A program made the position numbers and the translations under genes. Below, piece after piece: positions 12,306-22,778 of a stretch of DNA of 64,000 nucleotides. The stretch's first letter is position 1; every line of letters begins with the position of its first letter. Source of the stretch: Halichondria panicea (Eukaryota; Porifera; Demospongiae; Suberitida; Halichondriidae); NCBI RefSeq assembly GCF_963675165.1, contig NC_087381.1, forward strand, positions 4,899,378-4,963,377, read 5' to 3'. A model generated the notes under the pieces. It did no database searches, had not been told where the DNA came from, and saw only the letters and a program-made list of their open reading frames with translations.

Positions 12306-12551
12306 GCCTCGACATGGCTACCCCTCAACAGGGATTATTACTCAATGCTCAGTATGCAGCCTACATGTGTTCCCTTAACAGGACCCGCGCCTCGACATGG
12401 CATACCCCTCAATGGGGATTATTACTCAATGCTCAGTATGCAGCCTACATGTGTTCCCTTAACAGGACCCGCGCCTCGACATGGCTACCCCTCAACAGGG
12501 ATTATTACTCAGTATGCAGTCTATATATATACATGTGTTCCCTAACAGGAC
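12306..12551. repeat. 83-bp tandem repeat, three copies
   Basis: Units start at about 12306, 12389 and 12473 with gcctcgacatggc and end with cccttaacaggacccgc. The third copy is altered by a deletion and a small AT insertion. Because 83 is not a multiple of three, overlapping frames read the same repeats, which explains the two overlapping open frames here. Confidence 0.85.
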
Positions 12552-12634
12552 CCGCCATTGTAACCCCCCCTTTTCGGTGTCGTACCCAGGTATTTTCCTA
12601 GTTTTGGGGAGTACACTACCTATTTCTATTCCTT

Positions 12635-13396
12635 GGGGCTGAATGAGGGCCCCCAACACTTACGTGCTTAATGCTAATCGCAGGGGCCCCTCTCTCAGTA
12701 CTCCCCCAAAACCTAACCGCAGTCACGTGACCCCAACCTCTAGCATGACAGAGATAAATGGGCACGTGACATCCGCTTAGACCGGTACTGCCAAAAGATA
12801 GTAATATCCTTGCGTAGGATATGACGCATTACCTATAGATCGCAATCATCTACTGCAATCTGTACGACCATAGTTAAATGTAGTTTAATGTAGTTAAACG
12901 TAGTTAACGAGGGAATACACTAACCGCGGCCTTACCTCGAAGCCCACTATCATATAGGCGTGGCTTCTGGTTACATGCATGCCTACCGCACATGCGCATC
13001 CAGTATAGCATCCTGGTTCCACGTGCTAAAGTACAGCTACTGTCAGCAAGCCACAGACAAATTGGCTGCTCAAATCTTAAGCCTCCCACCCTCCCATTCA
13101 CGGAGGTTTTAAGACCTACATTTTCCATCCGACGATGTTGATATACCGTTTCGGGGGCTGAATGAGGGCCCCCAACACTTACGTGCTTAATGCTAATCGC
13201 AGGGGCCCCTCTCTCAGTACTCCCCCAAAACCTAACCGCAGTCACGTGACCCCAACCTCTAGCATGACAGAGATAGATGGGCACGTGACATCCGCTTAGA
13301 CCGGTACTGCCAAAAGATAGTAATATCCTCGCGTAGGATATGACGCATTACCTATAGATCGCAATCATCTACTGCAATCTGTACGACCATAGTTAA
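12635..13396. repeat. Pair of 243-bp direct repeats
   Basis: 12635-12877 and 13154-13396 are near-identical and colinear without gaps, each running from ggggctgaatgagggccc to gaccatagttaa. I noticed only a few substitutions (for example aaatggg/gatggg and ccttgcg/cctcgcg). About 276 bp lie between. The arrangement resembles two long terminal repeats around a very short interior (a TRIM-like element), or a simple local duplication. I did not identify a primer-binding site or a target-site duplication. Confidence 0.75.
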
Positions 13397-13399
13397 CAC

Positions 13400-13867
13400 G
13401 ATTTAAAGGCTTGCATGCATGGGGTTCCACTTAAAGTTAAACGAGGCCAACATGCAAGTTCAAGCTTCCTTATAATTATTATAGCTTGCTTTTATTTGAC
13501 ATCAAAGCTTTAACTCGAAATCTAAAACTAATAACTTGTTGTGTGAAAGCTATATCCATGCATCCACAGGTGAGTATAGACTCAGATATAACTTAATTAG
13601 GCCCTGATAAAATTAATTATACTCGGTTAGGTGTCATTGGGCATCAATGTCAATTTTTGGTAAAGATCAGTTACATTAAGTTTTGCATAACGATGTTCTC
13701 ATGGGGCAAAAAATGGCTGAAAGTGAACATTTACTAATCAGCTGCCCTTCTTTTTAGGAAAACCTAATTTTGTAAGGGTCATGCAGTTCAAAAGTCAGTG
13801 AATAACACTGGAATCATGATATTAATTATATGTATTGCTTATACCTAATGTACCGCCATCTCGCTTG
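13400..13867. other. Intergenic DNA, nothing recognised
   Basis: AT-rich sequence without a supported exon. No clear inverted or tandem repeat was seen. Confidence 0.35.
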
Positions 13868-14048
13868 TACCAGAGGCACATGTCTGGGAGTGTGACCAAT
13901 CGGATTCCAGGAAGAAGGCAGTCCCATTCCAGGTGGAAGCAAAAGTTAGCCACCAGTTGATCATGTCTACTAAGACATGATCAACTGGTGGCTAACTTTT
14001 GCCACCACCTTTTGGTCACACTCCCCATGCAGACATGTGCCTCTACGT
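13868..14048. repeat. Long hairpin (foldback element)
   Basis: The central stem, aaaagttagccaccagttga with its complement, is perfect around a tight turn at about 13968-13975. The outer arms (about 13868-13900 and 14015-14048) pair through gaggcacatgtctg and cagacatgtgcctc with indels. It abuts the inner end of the right inverted-duplication arm. Confidence 0.75.
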
Positions 14049-14109
14049 ACACAGATGCCTCTTCTGAAATCAGCCTTTGGGAACGCCATTGGTAGAAGCG
14101 AGATGGCCC

Positions 14110-16218
14110 CAGGCATGATATATCGTGCCTTTGTGAGCATGGAAGATATACATTATAGGCTGCATAACATTGCAGGCATCTTCCTGAAAAGCACGAGGGG
14201 TGCTGCATGATGGTGGCCTCGCAGGCTACCTTCCAGGATGAGTATAGGATTCCAATAGGAATTAAGGTAGCCTGCCTGCTAGACCATACATGAATGTATG
14301 TATTTAAACTTATACTATACCTTCCAAAGCACGGAGGTGCTGCATGATATATCGTGCCTTTGTGAGCATGGAAGCTTTTATATACATTAGGCTGCATATA
14401 ACATTGCAGGCATCTTCCTATGAAAAGCACGAGGGGTGCTACATGATGGTGGCCTAGCAGGCTACCTTCCAGGATGAGTGCATGCAGTCTATATAATTAT
14501 ATACATGTATATAGGTTGCATATAACATTGCAGGCTCATTCTTATACAGTATATCCCTTCCTGAAAGCACCTGGGGTGAATGCATGCATATGCTGCATGC
14601 TGCTTCAGTGGAAGCTTTTATATAATTATTATTTTGTCAGATAATTATAATGCTGGCTACATAATATAGAAGCACTTCATTGTAACTGCATGTCAGCCAT
14701 ATAGGCCATGGTGATCGAATAACCTAATTGCTTGCACATGTGCACCAAGGCATAAATGTACTATAAAAAAGGTTGCCTTTTTAGAGAGTGAAAAATTGGG
14801 CAGCTTATAATTGATCTATACTAGGACAATGAAAGCAGTTATTTTTGCCACTCTAATTGTTCTTAAGCTGATCATAAGCAGCGCTAGTGCTCCAGCTGAA
14901 CTTGAATCTGAAGAGAGTATAGTGGTGGCTCTAGAGAAGGCTTTAATGCAAGCTGCTCATGTCAATGAAGATGCTGAAGAAAACAGTGGTAATGCATGTC
15001 ATTGAATGTCATACATTCGTTTGTAAAATGAGCAAAGTATATATAATAATTATAGCAAATAATTATGAGTATACGAATATACTGCATAATTATAAAAATT
15101 CTATATATATATATATACATATAATTTCCTCCTCTTTATCTGTTGTAGGCATGACGGTCCATTTCGCCTATTATGGTTTAACCTGTACCAGCCATCTCAA
15201 TCCCAGTGTTACAAGAATTAGCACCAACTGGGCCAAACAGCAGTGTGATGGGCGAATGAGCTGCTCTGGAGCTATATCCGTTTTCGGTCTCACAGATCCT
15301 TACCCTGGTTGCCGTAAGGACTTTCTTGTCGTTGCAGGATGCCCCAATGGGCACGTCCTAGCTAACCACTTGTCAAGTGAGGCTCATGGGAAATTATTTT
15401 CCCTGAGTTGTTATACTGAGTAGCTGCATAGCTGTGTAGCTCATGCAATGAACTGATATAGATCTGTAAGACAACTGTGTAACATTTACTATAATTATAG
15501 CTTTAGTTAGCCATGCAGTTAGAGATGTATGTTAATTTAGTATTGAATTTGTTACTGACATGTCTATACGTGTTATTTGCATTCGATTCCCGGAAGATGA
15601 TGATTCTATTTATAGTAAGAAGTATACTGTTACGCATACATGTAGGAGCCTGTGCGGCTATAAAATGCATGCGTATGCAGGCTAGCTTTTTAGAGTTTCT
15701 CCGAGTGAGAGTCTTGAGCCTTAAATGAGCATGTTGGCTTTAATTACTAGCTTTCGGAATTTAAGAGCTGCCCAGGGCTCAGAACCCATTCATATTATAC
15801 ACACCATATTATTTTATTGCTGGTGTATACTCGGATGGACTCTCTGTGTATAATATACACATGCAGAGAGTCCATCCAAGTACACCAGCAATAAAACATG
15901 TGATTTTAGCTATACATGTATAGGTGTGTTTTAAAAGATTTAGTGCTGTCATATGATCTCTAGCCTCATGTACAGCATGCATGCCGTTTTTAATTGTACA
16001 GCGACGTGTTTTATACCTGGCTACATTCTCAATACAATTGGTTCAACTTTGCATCGCCATAACAAAATAATTTAGTGCTGTCACGTGATCTTCATGCAGC
16101 CAATCAGCTAAAGAAATCTGCTTTATCAATTAAGTGTTACTTTTTTCATGCAATACAAACAAACTATTTATAATTTTAGGCGTCAATGTCCATTTTGGTA
16201 AAGTACACACTGTCCGCA
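14110..16218 (+). repeat. Right arm of ~2-kb inverted duplication
   Basis: Partner of 5352-7432 in opposite orientation. At the inner end a block of about 200 bp (ttgtgagcatggaag to gaggggtgct, then the hairpin) occurs twice, near 14120-14290 and 14316-14480. The outer end of homology falls at about 16218, inside the AbfB exon. The arms are about 6.7 kb apart. Confidence 0.85.
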
Positions 16219-16643
16219 TGGGTGCTCTGTATTCCAGTCTAAAAATTACCCTCAATTTTACTTTGGAACAAACCCATTCTCAAATACTGGTGCAATTACA
16301 AAAGGGACGACTCTCACCTTTACAATCTAGTCAGACCTGGCTTGTGAATGGCAGGGCTGGAACAGTTTCCTTTCAAAATTTTATCATTCCTACAATATAT
16401 TTACGACACAAGTCGTTTGTAATACACGAAGATTCCAACGATGGCTCAACACTCTTCAAATATGATGCCTCTTTTAAGGAGCACACGAACTACCTGGGGC
16501 AGTCTGGCTATAATGCCTACGAAGCTACTAATCCTCATTTAAATGGGTTTTTTATCCGACATCAATCCTATCAGCTGATCATCTCTACTGGACATTCGAT
16601 CCACCGTTGGGCTGACCAACTGTTCAAGGCAGTGAGAGTTTAG
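14829..16643 (+). CDS. Secreted protein with alternative lectin or AbfB 3' exons
   Basis: Exon 1 (14829-14988) encodes a signal peptide (MKAVIFATLIVLKL...) and a short acidic stretch, ending in phase 1 before GTAATG. Exon 2 (15149-15423) follows a ctgttgtag acceptor and encodes the SUEL-like lectin module with its own stop. Exon 3 (16180-16643) follows taattttag and also fits phase 1. It encodes about 154 residues with an AbfB carbohydrate-binding signature: YLRHKSF, then DGSTLFKYDASF, then FFIRHQSYQL. Exon 1 to exon 2 gives 144 residues; exon 1 to exon 3 gives 207. Because exon 2 carries a stop, the two modules would be mutually exclusive ends of one gene. Exons 2 and 3 both start with a VHF-containing segment. 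AbfB domains bind arabinofuranose side chains in fungal enzymes; here no catalytic domain is attached. The start at MKAV was preferred over an ATG 18 bp upstream because it gives a clean signal peptide. Confidence 0.65.
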
Positions 16644-17050
16644 TCAGAGTTAACTTTTTTTTGCTGATTAATAATATAGCTGTGGAATTTTCAAATACTG
16701 CATGTAGAACTTCGTAGTTAAATACTATCTTAGAACTTCGTAGTTAAATACTATCGTATAGCGTGTATAATTTGAGATTATAAACTTTCGCGAATTTTGC
16801 AGATTTAATTTCGTGGACTATATACATCCTTTTAGCACATGCATGCGATATTAACTTAGTGAGTATAATTATATAGTGGTATACATGCATTTATCAGCAT
16901 ACACTGTATAGGTGCCAACTGCATGCATGCCATGCACATGCCTGTATCCTGAATTATTGTCTGCATGATTGTGTATAAACATCACAGATCGTAATAAAGA
17001 ATAAAAATCTGAACGGTGGTGACAGTATAACTTAACCTAACGTTTACTGA
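16644..17050. other. Intergenic DNA, nothing recognised
   Basis: Contains a tandem duplication agaacttcgtagttaaatac (about 16708-16753) and a fragment of the 'tatagcg...ttcgcg' repeat family at 16755-16815. No gene is supported. Confidence 0.35.
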
Positions 17051-17098
17051 GCTATAAAATGACACTGCTACATGTGTATACTATACACTCTATGATGT

Positions 17099-18271
17099 CT
17101 AGTCTGTAAGTTCGTTGCTACAGGCCTGTGCATATTGGACGAGCAGTCTGTCTATCCATGAGGTGGTGTTAGGAACGATAGCTCCGCCCTCGAAGAACCC
17201 AAGGTGGCCTCCGTGTTTGGGGATCACCAGCAGAGCATTGGAGTTGTGCTCTGTGCGTGCATGGGTGATTGAGTTAGAGGAGGTATTTTCAATTATGTGG
17301 AGGGTTATGAATAACAGAATATAATTAATTATATGGACTGTCTAGTGTGTGGACAAATATACATACTGTAACATGCCAGAGGAGGTTGGTCACGATTGTT
17401 AATTAATCTTTTATAACCTCCAATTCCGTGGAAACTTGAGAGAAAGTAGCTATCCTAGCTAAGCCAAAAGGCTGCAAACGATCACAGCCTTTTATACTAG
17501 TAGTAAATGATGCTAACAATACTCAGTGACACTAGAAAGTGAGTAGCATAGTCATACTCAAAGTAATAAGGCAGAAACTAAGATTAGTCACAAAGTTCCA
17601 GTTGTTGCTGCACTTTCCTTGTTTCTTTGACTTCTGTTTTAATATAGCGGGTGTAGCAACGATAGTTTAAGACTGCTACGACTCATAGACTAACAGATAA
17701 ACGCTCAAGAATGCCAAAATAAGATAAAAGTGCTGACTCAGCGGGTTGGGTAGGTTGGGGTTCTTTCAATGGCTTCTGTGCATTTACTGTAGGAATTGGA
17801 GGTTACAAAGAAAATTATAAGATTAATTAACAATCGTGACCAACCTCCTCTGGTAACATGCAGTGGAACCCGAAGAAAGTCAACAGTGATAGAAACCCAG
17901 TCATTCACGTCCCTAATGCCTAAAAACCACTTCTGTATATAAAAGTCCAAGTCTAAAATGAATGGCTGCACCAGCAGAGCCTTGCAGCTCTCTTCTCACT
18001 CTTGCAGCTACTAATAGCTAGAGTTCTAGTGCAGAGCTAAGTACTAAGTAGAGTAGCAACACTCCATGGACAAGTTTTGCTACGCACTCTTCTGAAACTG
18101 CTGCAATGGCATTCTAAGTAAGCAAAACTAGGCATAACTCGAGCAATTTGCAAATCCACGAATTAAAATTCAAGAAAACATGACTATAGAAGCCAATACA
18201 AAATCTCTTACTTGAACTTAATTGATCGAGCAGCTTTAGCGGTTTACACGCATGCACGCACACGCACACGC

Positions 18272-18321
<50 letters not shown>

Positions 18322-21081
18322 CACTTGCGCATGCGCACCGAGGCATAATAAATTGTTGTGTGGAGGCTATAGCCATGACGTATAAATGCAGCGCTATGGC
18401 ATCCAGGTGAGAGGCTCAGATATCACAAACAAACAAACCAACAGACTGCATGTACTAACTCGCTGGCTGCGGCGGCCTCGGGTTAACTATAGATCTGCTA
18501 TTAATGGCTGCTGTGAGTTACATTTCATCGACCAAACTTAATACCTCCATGCACTCTTCACTCACCTACGTAGCTCTTGGGTATGTCAAGTATCCTAGTG
18601 TTAGCAAGCACCACTAGAGGGTCATCATTTGTGTTCACAATCAGTACAGGGAGATCGTTAATCTCGTACAACAACTTAATGCATGAAGTCCACCTGAAGA
18701 GAAGGGGAAAAGTTATAACAATCATTTGTAGCGTGTACATTATAGAGGGGAGCACATACAATGTAGTAACAACTGTACAAACACGATTGATTAATCTTGC
18801 AGTGGAACTATATACATAATTGTACGTACTAGAGCACTGCTGAAGTGCTAACCCTCGGCTGTTGACATGAATGAATAGATCTATGAAACCAGAGGAGTGT
18901 TCAGTTATACAAAGAAGCAACAAACCATAATTCTATAGCTTTCCTTGTTCACTGACCCAGGTAAAGGATGAATTAATACATTGGTTACTCCGAGGGTCCA
19001 GGGTATATCTACATGTATGTATCGAATATTATAATATTATTACCTGTACAAGTCCACCACAGAGCTAAAACCACACACACGTCTCGTATAGAATTCGTCC
19101 AGGTCTAACATACTGGTCACTCTGTTCAATCTCTGATAGTCTGGGGGTTGAACCCGGGAAATATCTAGCGCTATACCATTGTGGTCATAGTTACCATGGC
19201 AATGATAGATGAGAGGGTGTGACTGGGTGGTTTTTGACGGAGTGTTCAAATTCGGATTGGGATGGATTCGTGGGTCGTCTGTTGACTGCTGTGAGAGTTT
19301 TTGTTTACAATTGACGTCTGAAAGATTGTGGTCGTGAGTTATTGCTTTGGATGAGGAGGTCAAAAGGGTGTCACTATGACGACGAATGAATGCCAGCTGC
19401 TTTTGTGTGATAATATAGTTATAGAAACAACGAAGGTTGGTCCAGTCATTGAGGTACGACATACAGCTGTGAAACAGTTAATTTGCTTGAATATACATGT
19501 ATGCACTCTTCAAACATGTATTCGACACAAATGCTTTCTGAGACTGTGATACAATGTACGTACATACAGGGTACCTACTTGTTTACATACTACAATATAC
19601 CCCTACCCTTATATGAGAACAATACGATACCCCCACAACACACCCTACACTCACAGCGTAGGGTCATAGCCTTGATACACTGAGGCAGCACACACTCTTA
19701 TTACCCTTATATGAGAACAATACGATACCCCCACAACATACACCCTGCACTCACAGCATAGGATCATAGCCTTGACACACTGAGGCAGCACACACAAATT
19801 TTCTTCGCCTCTCCGAGTCCTCCCCCAGGAAACGCGTGAGTATGCACCCCCCCAGGCTGAACCCAATGCCTACCCATCTGGTGTTTGGGTGGAGCTTGGA
19901 GGCGTGGTCAAAAATAGCCGATAAGTCTCCCGTGCCACCTACATGTAAATACGTGTATTTGGAGGGAAAGGGGTGTAAGGGACATGAATACCAGCAGCTA
20001 TGTAACAAATTAGTTGACAATTATCAGGGTGTCATACAGGGGGAAAGGGATATCCCCCCTCTGGCTCTAATCCCCCCCCCTAAAATTTGCATTCGTGTGT
20101 ACTATATATAGTTGTATGACTGAGTGTCCATAGTAAGCATTAATAATGATCAGGTGTCATACAGGAGGGGGGAGGGGGAAAGGGATATCCCCCTCTGGCT
20201 CCAATTTATCCCCTAAATTTGCATTCTGGTACTGCACAACGTCATGCAGTTGTATGACTTGAGTGTCCATAGCCGGAAATGTTAGATCTAACATGGTATT
20301 GAAATAACAGTTACTTTTTTTAGCTTAAAAGCATGCCTTATTCCCCCAAAATCTTTATGCACCGTGATGATCATTTTAGAAATCACATTCCAAACCACAG
20401 TCAAAGATTTCTCAGTCATAAGGAATATACATTTCATACTGTGGCCACTCGATACTATTTACCCACCATAGGTGAATATCCGTGGTCCAGTGAGTTTCTC
20501 TCCCTTCAGGGCACCCAGATGGTTGTACAACAGAACTCTGAACCCACACGCTAGCGCGTGGGATGTGAATGTGCTCATATACTTGCTCTCACTTGAGTTA
20601 CCAATACCTACACATGGACAGCATTTGAAGAATAGGAAGTTATCCAAATATGGCTGCAAGTGCAGTTTGTGTATCAGTGATATTCGTATTTGGGCTTTAA
20701 AATTTCACTTTTCACAATTATGTGGACATTTCTTGAGTACATACCTTTTGAGCCACATGCAAGGACAGTCTTTCTAATTAAGTAGCTATTTCATTACAAA
20801 GTATGCTATCACGGTCTCACCAGGGCATACTAAAATGGTGTAGGGACAATCTTCTTTATCGCCCTCAGGCTCATGCAGGTCATAGTATAGGGTGGAGCCA
20901 TCGCTCGTAGCAACGCTATATCGCTGGTGGCCTCTGATTGGACGGACATTGAATCGGCCAATTAATCCAAACATGATACTCTGTACATGACCACTCCTAC
21001 CCCATAAGAACGGAGGAGTGTACCTGTGTGTGTGTGTGTGTGTGTGTGCGTGCATGGGTGTGTGTGTGTGCGTGCGTGCAT

Positions 21082-21142
<61 letters not shown>

Positions 21143-21943
21143 CATGTGCGTGTGTGTGTGTGTGAGGTGGGGGAGGTCAACATGTGACAACTTAGGCAGG
21201 TTATACTCAACTACATGTATGAATGGGTATCAATGGCAATTAATAGCAACAATTAAGCTAACAAGCCAACTGAAACTGTCACATGTCTAGCGTACATGTG
21301 TAGCATAGGACAATAATGTGATACACATGTACTGGTATGCAGGTCTCAGTAGCTACACTAAGTCCTACTTGTTTGCCCTACATCTTTTTATTACAAAATC
21401 TGATGCTCTGAGTCTTACTTTTTCCACCCAAACGCTTAGGTCTAGTACATAATTATAACTGGTATGCACGTCTCATAAACATGCATAAACCACTGTCCAG
21501 ACCTCAGATAGAGCTTACTACTTGCAAAACCTAAATACCCAAGTTAGCTAGGGGTTTTCCCACTACAAGTGGTTGTTTAAACCGTAGCTGGGGGTTTTCC
21601 CAGTAACTACAAGAGGTTTAACTTCTCGAGAGTACGAGTGTATTGTGGCATTGTGCATGTGGTGATCACAGCTTTCTACAAAATTATGTCCATATATATC
21701 TCTATGGGTACGATATGCAATGCATGTTGTGACTCACTTTTCTTGTAGAATTGGACATTTGTTGACAATTCGATCACAAAAAGCAGACCCTTCCTGATAG
21801 AACACTGAAGGTTTGTGTCCTCCTAGCAAATGACTGGAGAGCCATTGAAGCAAGCTGGGTCTGTAGGACCAGGTGAAAACCCAGGCAAGTAGCAGAAAGA
21901 GCAGTAGTACGATGGGGTTCAGGGCAGCTAGTGAAGGGAACAT
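17099..21943 (-). CDS. ABHD2-like: ABHD2-like alpha/beta hydrolase, seven exons
   Basis: Minus-strand exons: 21943-21738, 21023-20821, 20607-20467, 19938-19755, 19466-19044, 18693-18566 and 17250-17099. All junctions are GT-AG and in frame, giving 1437 bp or 478 residues. The N terminus has one hydrophobic helix ([18 protein letters not shown]), then [20 protein letters not shown], the nucleophile motif GFSLGG (exon 4), NDDPLV with the likely acid (exon 6), and [12 protein letters not shown] with the catalytic histidine (exon 7). This order matches the ABHD1/2/3 family of membrane-anchored esterase/acylglycerol lipases; ABHD2 in mammals hydrolyses monoacylglycerol (2-AG). It is longer than the roughly 425-residue vertebrate protein because exon 5 carries a polar insert ([11 protein letters not shown] to NPNLNTPSK). 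The 3' end of exon 4 is tandemly duplicated in intron 4, and a (CA)n tract leads into the exon 2 acceptor. The neighbour upstream is divergent (Calx-beta gene). Confidence 0.88.
17376..17853. mobile_element. MITE in last ABHD2-like intron, with empty site elsewhere
   Basis: The 478-bp insert begins ccagaggaggttggtcacga and ends in its reverse complement, with inverted ends of about 50 bp. It is flanked by taacatg at 17369-17375 and 17854-17860. The duplicated fragment near 8470 shows the uninterrupted site (actgcaacatgcagtggaac). A 7-8 bp target duplication points to a hAT-like or similar cut-and-paste source. No transposase is encoded. Confidence 0.85.
17946..18350. repeat. Dispersed repeat family X copy with (CA)n
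   Basis: Starts near aagtccaagtctaaaatgaa and ends at cgcatgcgcaccgaggcata. Related copies lie at about 39645-40206, 50680-51237 and 54645-56463. This copy contains a (CA)n microsatellite at 18245-18319 where the others have short acacacagac tracts. The gcaccgaggcata end is inverted relative to the gatgcctcggtg at the other end of fuller copies. Confidence 0.6.
19603..19799. repeat. Tandem duplication of exon 4 end and intron start
   Basis: Two ~98-bp units (19603-19700 and 19702-19799), each running from acccttatatgagaacaata to tgaggcagcacaca. On the minus strand each unit carries the last part of exon 4 (residues CAASV-QGYDP) and its GTGAGT donor. The upstream unit is the one in frame with the rest of the exon; the second unit is an exon fragment with a usable donor but no acceptor of its own. 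Confidence 0.8.
20024..20271. repeat. Intronic tandem duplication
   Basis: Two copies (about 20024-20132 and 20151-20271) share gtgtcatacagg, gggaaagggatatcccc, aaatttgcattc and gagtgtccatag. They lie in intron 3 of the ABHD2-like gene. A related gtgtcatacag motif occurs at about 34650 and 45675. Confidence 0.7.
21022..21164. repeat. (TG)n microsatellite at a splice acceptor
   Basis: TG repeats interrupted by cgtgcatggg variants. On the transcribed strand they read (CA)n and run directly into the cacacag acceptor of ABHD2-like exon 2, replacing the usual pyrimidine tract. Confidence 0.85.
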
Positions 21944-22778
21944 GTTTGTTTCATAGATAGATCTACATTTATAGTATCTATCTATGTTTGTTTAGTCTAT
22001 GAATTAATATGATAGGTAATGAGAGATCTTTCTGGCAATGAGTTATGCTTCAGCCTATTTTCAATTGTTGCTGTACTGACCATCACCTTGCGAAATCAGA
22101 ATGAAAAGCAGAGAGTGGTTTTGCTCCATCTATAAGGGGTCTGTTGATTTACTGCACTAGCACAAGTAATGTAATGATCTCATACACTACTGAGCCTGTT
22201 TAATAAGTGCAACATTAATTTTGTTCCCCTGATTTCATAGTTAAGTACATGTATGTACGTACGTATAGAGATCAGCAAAGTCGGTTTTGCGAACATTATT
22301 TTGGGAAAATTGATGCTTGTGAAAGTGTGCCCTAATTAATTAATTATTTTGTTATCGTGCTTGGTGCTTTGTGTCGAAAGTTGTTGAGGTTTATTTTGGT
22401 TGCCTAGCACTTGAAATGTTCGAAAGAAGCCCTCAAATCATTTATAACGACTTGTGCCGTGAACTATAATGAACAGTTGCCACCTTGATATTAGACCTAT
22501 TGAATTACATCTGTCAGAGAATATCAAATACCACAACTTTTGCTTGTGGTAAGCCTCATGTCAACACCATATGCTGGAAACCTGTGCACTTCATTCAATC
22601 ACATCTGCAGTATAATTATTATTGCATTGTGGAGAATATAGCTATAGTGTTCAGTGCAAAAGCTATAAGCCTGCATGCATGATATCTAGTATCTAATTAT
22701 ACAACTGTATAATGAACAGTTCAGTACATCATCAAGTGAGTTTCATAGTGTGTATAATGTAATTGTTAAGCTAACTGC
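21944..22778. promoter_or_regulatory. Shared upstream region of divergent genes
   Basis: About 835 bp separate the start codons of the ABHD2-like gene (minus) and the Calx-beta gene (plus). It must hold both 5' UTRs and at least part of both promoters, unless non-coding first exons lie elsewhere. No TATA box or other element can be singled out by eye. Confidence 0.35.

Noticed and set aside
12904-13284. 126-codon minus-strand frame
   Set aside because: Half of it lies in the 243-bp direct repeat and the frame is not open in the other copy.
12635-13396. CRISPR-like direct repeats
   Set aside because: Only two copies, far too long, in a eukaryotic context.
13981-14430. 149-codon minus-strand frame
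   Set aside because: It crosses the foldback and the duplicated arm end, and its internal repeats mirror the DNA repeat.
20786-21290. His-Thr and Cys-Val rich frames around 21.0-21.2 kb
   Set aside because: These come from the (TG)n tract. Only 20821-21023 on the minus strand is a real exon, and it begins after the repeat.
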